Below are positions 34,011 to 46,400 of a stretch of DNA of 64,000 nucleotides, one piece after another. The notes beneath the pieces were generated by a model, which searched no databases, was not told the DNA's origin, and saw nothing but the letters and a program-made list of their open reading frames with translations. This stretch comes from Cenococcum geophilum 1.58 (lineage: Eukaryota; Ascomycota; Dothideomycetes; Gloniales; Gloniaceae). The DNA is taken from the NCBI GenBank assembly GCA_001692895.1, contig KV748190.1, forward strand, positions 211,645 through 275,644, written 5' to 3'. How positions within the stretch are numbered: position 1 is the first letter of the stretch; each line of letters begins with the position of its first letter. The position numbers and the translations under genes are program-made.

Positions 34011-34266
34011 AGAGATCAAAGCTAAGCCTATTATATGCTAGAGCTCTTAATTAAGCTAGGAGTATTTTTAAGAAGAGATAAATCCGCTTCTAAAGCTATA
34101 TTTTATACAATATTAAAGTAGAAAAGCAGTAGATTTAGTAAAAAAAATTTAATGGGGAATGCCAAGGAATATCACGATACTTTGATACGATACGAGATAT
34201 CGTATCAATCGTGGATCGTTGATCCGTATCGCGGAAGATTGGATTTTCCGCAACCCTGGTAACAGG

Positions 34267-36470
34267 ATGAAATGGGAACAGTGATCTGCAAGCAATATTG
34301 ATCTGCGATCAATATATAGGGTGGCGTTGAGGCTGTCTCGGCAGCACCCGTAGTCGGTTACATCTTCTCTATAATATTACAGCGTATGCCATAAGTATAT
34401 ATAGCGTAACATAGGTATAGGCCTTATATATACTAACAGAAAGACTAAGGCAAACTTTTAATAATATATTTAATAATCGCATACGCTGTATATATGCTTA
34501 CTATAAGCAATCTAATAATTACGGATTTTAATAACCTGTAGGTAGCCTCCGCTACTAACCTATCTCCCTTTAGCTATTACTATAGTAAGTATATACGGAG
34601 CATATATATACACCCACTTATAAAGCCTTTTAGGCCCAATTCTAAATTTAAATTCTAATTAGGTAATACCTAGTAAGTTATATAGTTATATATATACAGC
34701 ATATACTTATAATAACTATAGCGCGCGCCACAGCAGCTCTTACTAAGGGAAGATATAAGTATATATAGAATCGCATATCTAGTGCATATACTAACTATAT
34801 ATAGCCCTGGCTATTATAGTCTAAAACAATATAAGTATATATGGCTTTATATACTACGTAGGTATATACTAAGCGTATACTAAACCTACCTAATACCGCC
34901 TCTATGCTCTCCTTAGTAAACACTATAGTATATATTACTTATCTATACCCTATATATAGCATATACTAAGCTAAAGTTTAAATATAATATCGCAGTTAAT
35001 AGCACGTAGATATGCGGCTATATCTTTACTACTTAACTAAGTATATATTTTATATATGCTTAATATCTACAGCTTTACTAATATAGCTATAGTATCGCCG
35101 GCATATCTGCAATAAGTACAGCGGTGCTTATATATACTACTATATTAATATAATAGCCCGGCATATACTTACTATATATAGTAACTAACCCAACTATTAA
35201 TAATACGCTAGTTAGAGAGCTAATTACGGGCGAGAAGTATATACTATATATATACAGCGTATATATAAGGCCAATGCATTATAGCGCCCTAAAACTGTTT
35301 ATTCTCTCTAGTACTTAGTAGGACACTAAATACCTATATAAGCCTAAGTATATCTATACCTATATATTATATATACGTCGCTAATAGTATATATAGTTAT
35401 AGCCCTTTAGGGTCTAGGATCTTGGAGTATATAAATACCTACACACTCTTTACGTATACTTACTTTATGCTATATATATGCTAAGCCTAAGCTAATTAAA
35501 TACAGTGCCTAGGACCAGGGGTTTGCTGCCTAATTCGGTAGACAATTCCATCGCAAGGTAAGAGCACTAGTGTCGCTTCTGCATATGCATACTATACCCT
35601 AATATATATATATATCTATCTATATACTTATTCCCCCTAAGTTTAATTTTAAATATAAAGGTACTTATAGGCCTAAGGGTAGAGTATATAAGGAATAAGC
35701 ACGGCTACTACTAGGGCTACTACCTAATTCTAAAACTAACGCTTAACTCTATATTTAGGAGACTAGGAAAGTCTAATGTAGCGTATCCCCTACATATATT
35801 ACTAAAACTACTACTTAGTTATATTGCTAGCTTATATGCGTATATACTACGCATATATAAATACCTAATATCTTTTACTAACTATAGGTTAATACGCGCT
35901 TATACTAGGCGTATACTAACTTAAGGGAAATAGCGCGTTGGCCCTATTACTCTCTTCACTAGCTTAAAGCGTAAGGTTAGTATTTTATCTATATATATTT
36001 AGTATACGCTAACTATATATATAGCGCGGCCTAACCCCCCCAGGCAACTGTAAGGAATCCCCCTTACCGTCTATACACCGCTAAAGTAGTAGGTTTACTA
36101 TATATATGCCCTATATATACATTACTAATATTTAGTATAGGGGGCAGAAAAATAACTAGCCGCCGCTATAGTGGTAGTAAGAGCTCTAGTAAGTTTAGTT
36201 TATTCTACTACGTATATTATACTTATGCTCTATATAAGCCTCTCCTACTATAGGTAAAACCCATCACTTGTCCCGCCTTATTAGTTAAGTCCTAGTATAT
36301 ACTAGGCCTATACACTATATACGCAGTATATAGTATGCATTATTAGAGTTTTAGTAGAGTTTACTAGGTAGATAGGCTAGGTATATACCCAATATAGGGC
36401 GTGGGGGCTATAGGCCTATATTAATTAATTCTTTATTTATAGTAATAGAACTCTATAATACTTGCTCTTA
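34267..36470. other. AT-rich unassigned sequence, many (G)TATATA/GCGTATA motifs
   Basis: No gene recognised. The first ~110 bp (34267-34375) are unmutated and form the original right flank of the hAT insertion. The rest consists of irregularly repeated TATATA-based words (GTATATACT, AGCGTATAC, GCATATAC) with stretches of CC and CT. It looks like RIP-degraded repeat DNA whose parent I cannot name. A short less mutated stretch lies at about 35510-35590. Confidence 0.5.
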
Positions 36471-37481
36471 GCCATTAAAATCGGACTCTACACCTGTATG
36501 TGGTGACGGCTATAAACCTAGGTCTTTGAAGTTTAGACTTAGAGCTAACGCAGAGACGTCGCATAGCGCGTGCTAGTGGGCCTGGTGGTGGTTATATGCG
36601 TCATAGGGCGTAGTGAAAAAGTTTTCACATAGGATGGTGAGATCTCGAAAACCACTATAGACGGTACCCCTTCACAATACAGCTATTACTGTTCCCCTAC
36701 TAAGCACCTATACGATCCAACATGGATACATAGCATTCGATAGCATCCCCCGACCCTCAATAGAAAGCATTGACGACCTCTTATATTGACGAACGAGCGA
36801 ATGCGAACGAGCAACGAGCAAATATACGGCCCCTCCTAACCCTTAGGGCGATCGCCCGCGGAGTATACGGTCACTCGCCATTAACTATTGAATACTACCT
36901 AGTAGCCTGGACAACACCGTACGGTTTTCCTATCTCCTCTTAAGGAGTGGTAACCCTTGGCGAGGGCCTAGCAACTGGGGCCTAGGCGTAAAAGATACCT
37001 AGGTATACACATACGTCCCGCTCGCCTTTTAGTATAGTGGTAGTTTATAGATAAATCCCCTTTACGCCTTTAATAGGCCCTAGGGGGGGGGAGGCATAGC
37101 GTATATGGCAATAGTTAAACAAGAGATAGTATATAGGGGATGGCTAAGATATGGGAAACAATAGTACAGCAATTAATTGGCAAGGCCTAGCTGGGACGTA
37201 GTGAACCCTAGCTAGGATAAGCTAGAGAAGGAAGTAGTGGTTCCTAAGGAGTTCGAACATCTAAGGAGGATAGGACGTAGCTATAGGCCCGTAGGGCCGC
37301 CGCTATGGACAAACATGGCAAACTGGGGTTTTTTATCCTATTAAGGTGGCTCATAGGGTTTTTCCTCCCCCAACTATAGGGTTTTTCTTCCTGTAAATTA
37401 CAAGTTTTTCCCCTGTGACAGAGTAGTCTGCGTGGGCCGCGTAGGATCCGTATTAGACGTTAAGCAATAAAAAAAAAAAAA
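36471..37481. other. Less mutated, GC-richer island without a gene
   Basis: CA, TG and CG are frequent here (for example GGTGGTGGTTATATGCGTCAT), so RIP has largely spared it. No open frame of useful length is present. 37030-37040 (TAGTATAGTGG) matches a tRNA-type A box, but no B box follows at a normal distance. 37365-37420 repeats a TATAGGGTTTTTC unit. A run of 13 A at 37469-37481 closes the island and could be a retroposed tail. Confidence 0.5.
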
Positions 37482-38854
37482 TTATTAATACTTGCTCTCC
37501 GTATACTATATATATACGCCCTATATACTTACACTATACTCCTACGCCTACTTCTTAAGCTCTCCTAGTTCCTTTACTTTATTATATACATCTTTAGCCT
37601 ATTTTAATTTACTAATTTATCGCTCTATATTTTCTATACATAGTATATATACCTCCTTTCTATCTCCTTTATAGATAGGTTAGACCTATACCTCTTACCC
37701 GCAGTCTAAGGCATTTAACTTTAAGATAGTAGAGGCGGTATCTGTACTATATATACTATAGATATACGTAATATATCTAATACTAATGCTATATTATTAT
37801 CTGCTATACTTATCTACGATATAGTCTGCCCACTAAATATAGTAGATAATTCTGTACTAGGTATATACTATAGATTTAGCTTAGGGGTGTTAAATAGGTT
37901 CTAAGGATTCTAAAGAAGATTTAGTCTAGGATTTTTAGCTTATTACTTAGCTACTTTCTGCTATTTCTAGGCTGCTTAAGCTTAGTATCTACTTTGTATT
38001 TGCAGCGTATATATATATATTATTTCTATAGCTGTACTACTATCCGCTTTAAGTTGCAATAATTTCTCTATATATTATCTATTCCCATCTCTTTATATAG
38101 CTCTTATAGATTAAACATCTCTTATATATAGAGTTTAAGTCTATACTAAAGCATTAAAATATATAGCGTATATACAGAGCGTATATATTACTAAAGTATT
38201 ATAGTAAGTACGCATAATTTTTGACTAGTAAAGTTATTGTTTTAAAAGTAACTACTTTTACTAATTCTAGTATACTTCTGTATATATGCCTACCACTTAT
38301 AAGGGACCTTTAACTTTTCCTTTATAAGCCCAGCTAGTATCTATATTTTCTTCTTATTATTTATTTAAGACGTAAGCTCTAGATATAGTGTGTATATACT
38401 TTATATACGCGCTATAAGTTTCTGCTTTATAATATATCTTACTTTATAAGTTAGAAAGCGCTTTACAAAGTTTTATTTAATATATATTAGGTAGAATACA
38501 AGTATATATTAAAGGTATTCGTCCTATTTATATAATAGGTTAATTAAATATAGGTAATCTCTAAAACCTATATACCGTTAGTATATGCTAGGCATATATA
38601 ACGCGTATATATTCTATATATATACCACCAGCTTGTTTCTTATATATATTAACTATAGCCGTATAAAGTCTAGTTCCGTAAATATATATAAATTATATAG
38701 ATAATCGGGCAGTATTGCCTAAAACCTTAAATACTAGCTTAAATATCTTTATATATATAATACGTGTTTCTAGATTAAAAAAGGCATATATTTATACCTT
38801 AATTCCTGTTATAAATATTAGCCTACGCCTAGTATATGCTTAGTATAGGTTGTG
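37482..38854 (-). pseudogene. Decayed coding tract of unknown family
   Basis: The minus strand reads as a Gln- and Lys-rich protein once TAA/TAG are taken as former Gln codons: LKLYI-EMFNL-ELYKEMGIDNI (about 38150-38080), then CNLKRIVVQL-K, then a run with many former Gln codons, then NPRLNLL-NP-NLFNTP (about 37950-37900). Further up, INK-QEENI and LIKEKLKVPYKW (about 38360-38310) also look protein-like. It resembles the helical or linker part of a transposable-element protein, but I recognise no family. The 60-codon plus-strand frame at 37492-37674 looks like a shadow of AT-rich sequence. Confidence 0.4.
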
Positions 38855-39035
38855 TATTAAGAATATAGGTAAGTTGCCGTCACGCGAGGCAAGTTGCCGT
38901 TACGTGCCGCCGCGGCACTAGCGTGGCGAGGAGCCTTAAGCTCCTTGCCCTTCCTTAAGTAGGAGGGATATAGAACAACAATTATTATACTACCTATAAC
39001 TTGTAGATACGTAATATCACCTTATATTACCAACA
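38855..39035 (+). repeat. Copia-2 5' LTR (two-unit form)
   Basis: A 181-bp LTR starting TATTAAGAATATAGG (a RIP form of TGTTAGGAATATAGG) and ending CCAACA. It contains two copies of a ~20-bp unit GGCAAGTTGCCGTCACG, the palindromic GCCGCGGC, and a GAGGAGC..GCTCCT hairpin around CTTAAG. The downstream primer-binding region begins CTAATTA and could not be matched to a tRNA. Confidence 0.9.
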
Positions 39036-39391
39036 CTAATTAATAGTTAACTTTACTGTTATACTATAGAATAGCTAGGTATTCCACTAAGAAGAGATAA
39101 GCTACTATACTAGTGCTACTTATACTAGAGGAAGCTGTCTTTTAAGGTTAAAACTAGTCCTAAACCTTAAATAGAACTCTTCTATAAATTTAAGGATTTA
39201 AAGGCTAGAACTAGTCCTAAGCCTTTCCTAAATTATAGATTCTTGCGTCTATTATATAGAATAACACGCTTTATAAATCTTCGCAATTTAAGGCTAGAAC
39301 TAATCCTAAGCCCTATAATTGTAAATATACGTCATAAATGCGTACCAAATGATAATCCCTACCCTAATAATACTTCCCTCCCCCTAAAAAC

Positions 39392-42300
39392 ATGGCTACG
39401 CCTACCTTAAACGACTGGGAAGACTCCTTACCACTAGGGGTATCTTTGTACGCGAAACTTATTAATAAAGATTAGGATAAATTTACTATTAATATAATAA
39501 CTTATACCATAAAACAAGTTAACGGCTTTCTCCTACACCGTATTATATTTTACTAAAGTAGATACTATACCAATCTACAGCTATAGAAATATTTTAGGGA
39601 GGATTTTATAAGATGGACCGCCAATACCTAGGCACTTAGTAATGTTAATATTATTTAGGATTTTTAAGACTTCCTCTATAGGAATAGGGTATACGTTACT
39701 AAAAATAGTAACCTAATTACTAGTAATATCTAGGCCGTTATTATTAGTATAGAAGAACCAGTATAAATAAAAGTTAAGATTATATATTAACTATGGAAAC
39801 CTATAACTAACCCGTATTCTTTAAAAGGCAACTTTAATTTAGAACGAAACCCCTAGAACGCTACTATCCCACCTAAAGGTACTCTTCTACCTAAAGGTGC
39901 TTTCCTACCTAGAGGTACTTTTCCTCTACCTCCGCCGCCTTTAGCTCCTCTACCCCAGCTAACCGGTAGGCCTTTATTATAAGAAGTTACGAATTTAATA
40001 AAGGTATATTTAGATAAGGAGAAGAAGTTTAAAGGAGAACTATATAATATACTCGGAACAAAACTATAGGTCTTTTATAACTGCTATAGCAAGGTTAGAA
40101 TCTAATACCACTAGTTTTATTATGCTTTCTTGGTTATATTAAAGGGACAGGCGGTAATATTTTATTATAACTATATTGCGGGTAGAAACTATAGCTTTAA
40201 TATAATACTTTAGCTTATTAGAGCCTACTTTAAAACTAATAAGAATTACTAGCTTTATATATCCGAATAATAGGAGACTATATTCTAAAAAGTTATCGCT
40301 TCTAACTTAATAAAGACTTATTTAGAGTGCCTTTAACTACTCTTTAATAAACTTTAGAAAATCCAATATAGCCTTACCAAAACTTACTAAAATAAAAATA
40401 GCCTAAGGAACTAGGTTATCTTAGCCTACTATAGCATTCCTAAGTATAATTTAGCGCTATATAAACCTATAAATACGTTTAAAGGAGTATATACTAAGCT
40501 ACGCTCCGCTATAGGTACTATAATATAAATATAAGAATCTTAACAGTTCTATACCAAAAACCTTACCTAATTAAGTATTCCCAACTAATATAATTATAAC
40601 TAAACTAACCGAATATATAGTGGCCGTAGTAGGAAATATAGTAAAGGGTATAATTAACGTTAACTATATGGCAATTATAGAGGTCCTTATAAAGGTTTAT
40701 TTTAAAGTAATTACTAAAAGAAGTGCTATATTTATAAGAAGCCAAATTACTAGTTAACTAGATACTCCCTTAATAAGCAAAAGGAGGCATATAATAAGTT
40801 CCGTTAGAGTATAAGAAACGTTAAAAATTATAAGGTTATTATAGCCTACTTCTAAAGCTTCCTAGTTTAATATAAAGGCGTAGAAGATCTTAAGGGTAAG
40901 GTTAATAAGACTAAATAGCTCCTTACAGGTATAGAAATTAAGGACTACTTACCTAACTAATACTTTACTAAGTATAGTAAGGTAAATAGAATATAAACCG
41001 TTACTGTTCTTAATAACTAATTTACGCTCCACTCTATTATAAAGTTAGATATCTTTAATAAGCTAAGAGAGAGTTCTATATTCTCCTTTAATAACAGATA
41101 CTTAGTAAACGTCTTCTATAGTATTATACTAGACACTAGAGCCGCAGGAGTATCTATAGTAGGAGAACCTTAAGTTTAAGCCCTTTAGTAGCTTAATAGC
41201 TCTATTTAGATTAACTATTTAATAGTAGGCCAATACACGATTCGTTTTAGCAAGGGTATTATAATCTCTTTTAGTATAATTAGGGTTTAAACCCCCTTAA
41301 GGTATATTACTTTTTATATTATTCCCACAAATACCCTATTTCTATTTTATATTAGAAATATAAATAAATTAGATATTAAGCTTAATAACCTTAAGAATAT
41401 ACTTATTTAAGGAGATAATTAGGTGCTCGTTATACGCAAATAGGGTTACCCCTAGTTACTCCTTTATTAACTAGAAAAAAGTATTGCTTAAAGCTACTTA
41501 ACTAAGTTAGAGTTACGCTAACTACACTATCATTTTGGCTACCTATCCGTTTATTAATTACTTAGGGTTCTTTAGTAAGCAGGCTATAATGTTAAGGTTA
41601 AGGCAATTAAGTATCTTATAAAATACTACTATTACTACTAAATAAACCAGAAGTCCCCTAGCTAATTTAAGTTTACCCTTAAAGGTAATTATAACTTTAA
41701 CTTCTATATTATTATTAACGTTATATATCTTAGCGGCAAGCTAGTACTCTAAGTTATTAACTTTTTAACCTCCTTCTAAGCCGCACAATTCTTAAAGGAT
41801 ATATTAGCTAAGAATATATAAAATACCCTTTAATTATACTAAATTAATGTTTACCTAGAACCCCTTAACCAAATTATCTATAATATAGGAAAGAACTTCT
41901 TATCTATAGGGTTTTAATAATAGATAAAGGTAATAGCAATTAAGGTTAAGGAAGTTCCTATTAAGGCATATAATAGCATTAAAAAAGTAGAGTAATATTA
42001 CGCGTTATTACGCCACGTATATAAGATTATTTCTTTGGAACTAGAGGACGCTAGTAAAGAACTTACCTTATAAATAGCTGTTAAAGCCGTTAATAATTCT
42101 ACTGGCTTAGATAGACTTATACCTACGTTACTAGTCTTTAGCGCCTACCCTTAAATAACTAACGATTCTTTGCTATCTCCCTCTATTATATAATAAGCTA
42201 AGGCTATTTATAAGGCAATAAAGGAGGTATAATATCTCTATACTACACGTTAGGTTAATAACGCACTAGGAATAAGAAATAGCCTAAATACCTTAACTAT

Positions 42301-42455
42301 ACTTAATCTACTACTCTAGTCTAAGGTACGCGTATAGCGTAAAAAGGGAGGATAGTTAGGCCCATATTAACTTATTATAATTAATAGTTAAACTTATACT
42401 ATTTAGATGCCTCATAAACCCACTTAATTCCGTTTAACCGTTATTAAGCCTTACT
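39392..42455 (+). pseudogene. Copia-2 gag, protease and integrase
   Basis: Starts at ATG 39392 (MATPTLNDWEDSLPLGVSLYAK). Gag-like region to about 41000 with VFYNCYSKV and FYYNYIAGRNYSF. Aspartic protease at 41129-41155 (LDTRAAGVS). Integrase about 41460-42330: HYHFGYLSV (zinc-binding His pair), YYYYYQ where relatives have C-HCQ, NVIYLSGK, IIYNIGKNF (where relatives have VHDAGKNF), VPIKAYNSIKKVEQYYA (where relatives have HNSIGKVERYH), then LDRLIPTLLVF and VRVQRKKGG. The reading reaches KPYYK at 42450-42460, where Gypsy-C interrupts, and resumes at 49264. Stops are TAA/TAG at Gln/Trp codons. Confidence 0.88.
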
Positions 42456-42460
42456 ATAAA

Positions 42461-42686
42461 TGTGAGGTAAGGATGTGGATAGGGAGTTTAATAATAGAAC
42501 AATAGGTATATTATATAGACAGAGACAAATCCTTAAGGGAAAAAGGAGGAGTCTGTGTGTAAGGTAGGAAGGGTTTTCCCTAGGTATATATAGAGCACAT
42601 GCCTTACGGGCGAGTTACCCCTAGGTTATCCTAGGGTCGCCTATACCTTGCGGCTATATAACTATCTACTTAGGTTTTACCTAATA
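42461..42686 (-). repeat. Gypsy-C 3' LTR
   Basis: A 226-bp LTR. On the plus strand it starts TGTGAGGTAAGGATGTGG and ends TTTTACCTAATA (CA to TA). The partner is at 49033-49258, where the start has become TATAAGG. Differences between the two are transitions. Confidence 0.93.
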
Positions 42687-43440
42687 ATACCCCCCCCCTT
42701 TAAAAAGGGTTGTCCCCAATCCTTTATATGCTTAAGCCTTAATAAAACCCTATAAAAAAACCTTAGTAAGGAAAAAATTTAGAGGGGAAAGAGTGTTTTA
42801 ATTTTGTGTATAGAGAGACGGGTAGTATATATACGCGGCACGAAGATGTTAAAGTTGTCTAATTAGTTAGATTTACCTTACTAAGACTCCCCCGCATTTA
42901 ACCGAGCTAGTAATAATTTTATATGCCCGGTATAGAAAATCCTAATTAGTCTATTTAATAGGTAGAGCTAGTGGAGCTTAATACCGTCGCCTAAATTTAG
43001 CAGACTAGAAATATTCCAAAGCTCGCTTATATAGATAGGTCGCTAGTACCTCGCGAGTAGGTTATAGGTTATTTATATACAGCCAGATTCGTAAACGGTA
43101 AGGCTATATACCTATTAAATCCGCCGCTAACCCTACTTTAGCCTTACGCTATACCGGCGTAGCGCTATATATACTTTATAGGTAGGTTATAGGTTACTTA
43201 TATATAGCTAGATTAGGACGGTGAGGCTATATACCCGTTAGACCCACCGCTAACCTATACTTTAGCCTTATGCGTTATCTATATAGTATATACATAGAAT
43301 AGTATAAGTTATTGGTATAGGTTACTACTAGCGGGTTACTAGTAGGTTATAGACCCTAGTTAAATAGACCCTGGTTATAAACGGGCCTATAAGTTACTAG
43401 CATCGCTAGTTACGTTAGAGTGTGGCTTATATAGGATATT
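42687..43440 (-). other. Gypsy-C 3' noncoding region with 135-bp tandem duplication
   Basis: Contains the polypurine tract, then the module shared with Copia-1/-3 (42849-42890 and the palindrome at 42914-42941). It also holds a tandem duplication with 135-bp period: GTAGGTTATAGGTTA starts at 43057 and again at 43192, each followed by the same ~100 bp (AAGGCTATATACC.., GCCGCTAACC.., TTTAGCCTTA). No coding is seen. Confidence 0.7.
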
Positions 43441-43499
43441 AATAAATTAAAACTTTACCCTATATATACGCCGCAGTTCTTATAGCAATCGTTACTTAT

Positions 43500-46400
43500 T
43501 CTTTAATCCCTTAGGATATCCTCTACTCCGCTTTAATATAGGTTATATTTTAATAGCGGCGCTTGCTTTTCGCCTGCGCTTTAGCTATAAGGCTAGGGTG
43601 TCCCGCTTACGGTACTTATCTAGTAATTATTAACAATTCTTAAGTTCTGTCTTGTATTTCTATTTATTATACTTATTTAGCCATCCTAGCCATTTAATAA
43701 GGTACTGTGGTTGTCCAGCATAATCCTAGTAGGCGATAATTACTTCTACTTCCTAGCTACCTTCCTTAAGCTCTTTTACTACCGGGGGTTAAAACCTAGG
43801 GCGTAACCTATAAGGCTCTAGTAGGGAGATATAAAAGACTGGGTGGAGCTGTACTATAGTAAGTAGGAGCTTTAGCTTATATGCTTACTACCCTACGCGC
43901 TCTAAGATTTAAAACGGTCCTATAAACTTGTAGTTAAGCTTTTTATAGGGACGTTTCGTGTAGATGTTCTTAGAGGAGAGTAGGACTCGTTTACTAACGG
44001 CGAAATGCTTGGCCAGCTGGTGACGATTATAGTATTTTACCTAAAGCTATTAGGCGTACATTATTAACGCCGCCGCTGCCTTATATATAAGGCGCAGGCG
44101 TTATAGATACATCTCTGCAAGTTTAACATTTGTTGACTTAGACCCCTCACTACTTTACTAGGCGTCTTAAACGCTATCTAGGACTCCGTCCGGGACGTTT
44201 AGCAGCTAGCTATAGGCGAGCTTAATAGGGGAACGCTTTATTATAGCATAGACCTTGGAGTTATAGGCAAAGGCTACTTCTTTAAGTAGGGAGGCCCAAT
44301 TAGACTGTTCCTAGTTTATAAATATATATAGGTACGCCTTAAGCTCTTAGTTCTGACGCTCTATCTAACTATCTATCTGCGGGTAGAATGTAGTACTAAG
44401 TTTACATTAAATGCGGAAATAGTAGCATATAGTGCTCTAGTACTTGCTCGTAAATATACTACCCCTATTAGAGACGATATTATCTAGAGGCCCTATTTAT
44501 ATAAAGACTCTAAATAAGAGTTCTGCGAGTTGCGTAGCATCAATTATCTTATACACTAGATAGTAGCGTACTAGCTTTATAAAATGGTCTATAAGGACAA
44601 GAACGGAGTTATACTCTACACTATTAGGAGTCTTAGACTCTAGGAGATCCATAATAAAGTTAAGTAAATAATGCCGCTAGGCTTAGGTAGGGGCCTAAAG
44701 AGGCTGCAGCTTACTATAGGATTTATAGCGGCGCGATTTAGAGTGTTAGTAGGCATTATAATTATCTAGGTATTTGCGGAGGTCCTAGGTAAGGCCGTTC
44801 TAAGTATACTTCTACGCGATTACCTTAAAAGTATAGTTAAAAGTATAGTGGCCGCCTATAGGATTGTTATAATTCCGCTTAAGGATCTCCTATTATAATA
44901 GTATGCAATTTAGCACCTAGACCTTGTTATTTTACCTTAGGAGTCCTTAATTATTAAGGGTGTAATCCTTATTACTAGTAGGAACTTATTTTTAGGTTAA
45001 CTAATTATATATAGAGCGTATAAAGGCGTCCCTTTTTTATACTCTATAAATAAAATTAACTAGTAACTTAGGGGGGTATTCTATAAACGCCGTTTCGGCT
45101 AAAGCAACTACTACTACCTCTTGCTGTGGTATAAGACTCTGCGTAAAGTTAGTGCTAGTAAAGTAACATATAATATATAGGTAACTTACCGGGTTATTAT
45201 AGGGGACCGTAGCCTAGGCTAAGGGGTCTTCCCTAGGGTTAAGCGCTATTAGGCCAGTTGAAGTGGTCTTAGAGAGAATAGTAGGACGCTCTAATCCGCC
45301 GGCGCCAAGTTCGCAAGAGTTGCTCGTATACTGCACGTATGCTACTCGCTAGTTTAGTATAGTAGCACTAAAGCCGCCCACAAGGCCTATAACCCGCAAC
45401 TTTTGCTATAATATAGGCAGTATAGCATTAAGGAGTGTCCTCTTACTGCCATCTTTAAAGCCTTTAGTATAATCCAGGCGCCGGAATAGTACGTTAGCGG
45501 GATTTACTTTACCTAGCTTATATTTAATTTTAAAATTAAACTTAGCTAGTTCCTTAGTATACCGGGCCTAATAAGTAGATAAGCTCTTAGTGGTTATAAA
45601 GTACCTAAGATTATTATAATCGTAGAGTACGCGCGTTATATACGCGGCGTGTTTAAGGTAGTGGCGCCACGTCTTAAAGTATTGTACTATAGCGAGTAGT
45701 TCTTTATTATGTGTATTATACTATATTTCTAGACTAGTAAGCTTTTAACTATAATAAGCGATTAGGTGCTAGTAGAGTTAATCCCCCTACCCTAAAGGCT
45801 GCAAAAGTATACCGCTATAGGCATAGTTGGAAGCGTTAGTAATTACTATTAGGGGTAGATTAGGGTCAAAGTGGCGAAGTAAAGGAGCCTATATAAACGT
45901 AGCGCGTAGTTTACAGAATGCCTACTACGCGTTATTAGGCCAGGATTAAGGTTAATACCATTTAGTAAGCCCTTTTAACTTACGCTTCTTCTTCTTCTCC
46001 CTATTTAACATTAGGTCGCAATATGCCTATATAAGATATATATATAGGGGGTATACGGTATCTAAGTAGTTCTAGATAAATCGCCTATAAAAGTTAGCAA
46101 AGCTAAGGAAGACCTAAATATCCCTATAGAACTTAGGCTTAGGCTATTCCTTAATAGCTTTTATACGGTTAGGGTCTATTATAATACCCCTAGGGGTAAT
46201 AATAAAACCTAGAAACTTAACGTTTTTAGTATAAAAGATATATTTTAATAGTTTAGCGTATAGGCCCTAAGCGCGGAGCTATTATAGTACCTACTTAACG
46301 TGCTTAACGTACTTATCCTTATTATTTAAGTAGATAAGAATATTATCTAGGTAAACTACGTAGATAGTATCTACTAGGGTTCCTAGAGCTTTATAAATAT

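Larger units (their letters stand above)
15496..34258 (-). mobile_element. hAT DNA transposon carrying nested insertions
   Basis: Terminal inverted repeats CAGGGTAGCGGAAAATCCAA (15496-15515) and, on the minus strand at 34258-34239, CAGGGTTGCGGAAAATCCAA differ at one of 20 positions. They are flanked by an exact 8-bp duplication GTAACAGG at 15488-15495 and 34259-34266. CAGGG ends and 8-bp duplications are hallmarks of hAT transposons. The transposase is on the minus strand. Without the LINE and its 14-bp duplication the element is about 3.3 kb, a normal hAT size. A subterminal motif GATACGATACG(CG)AGAT occurs near both ends (15528-15544, 34184-34198). Confidence 0.93.
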
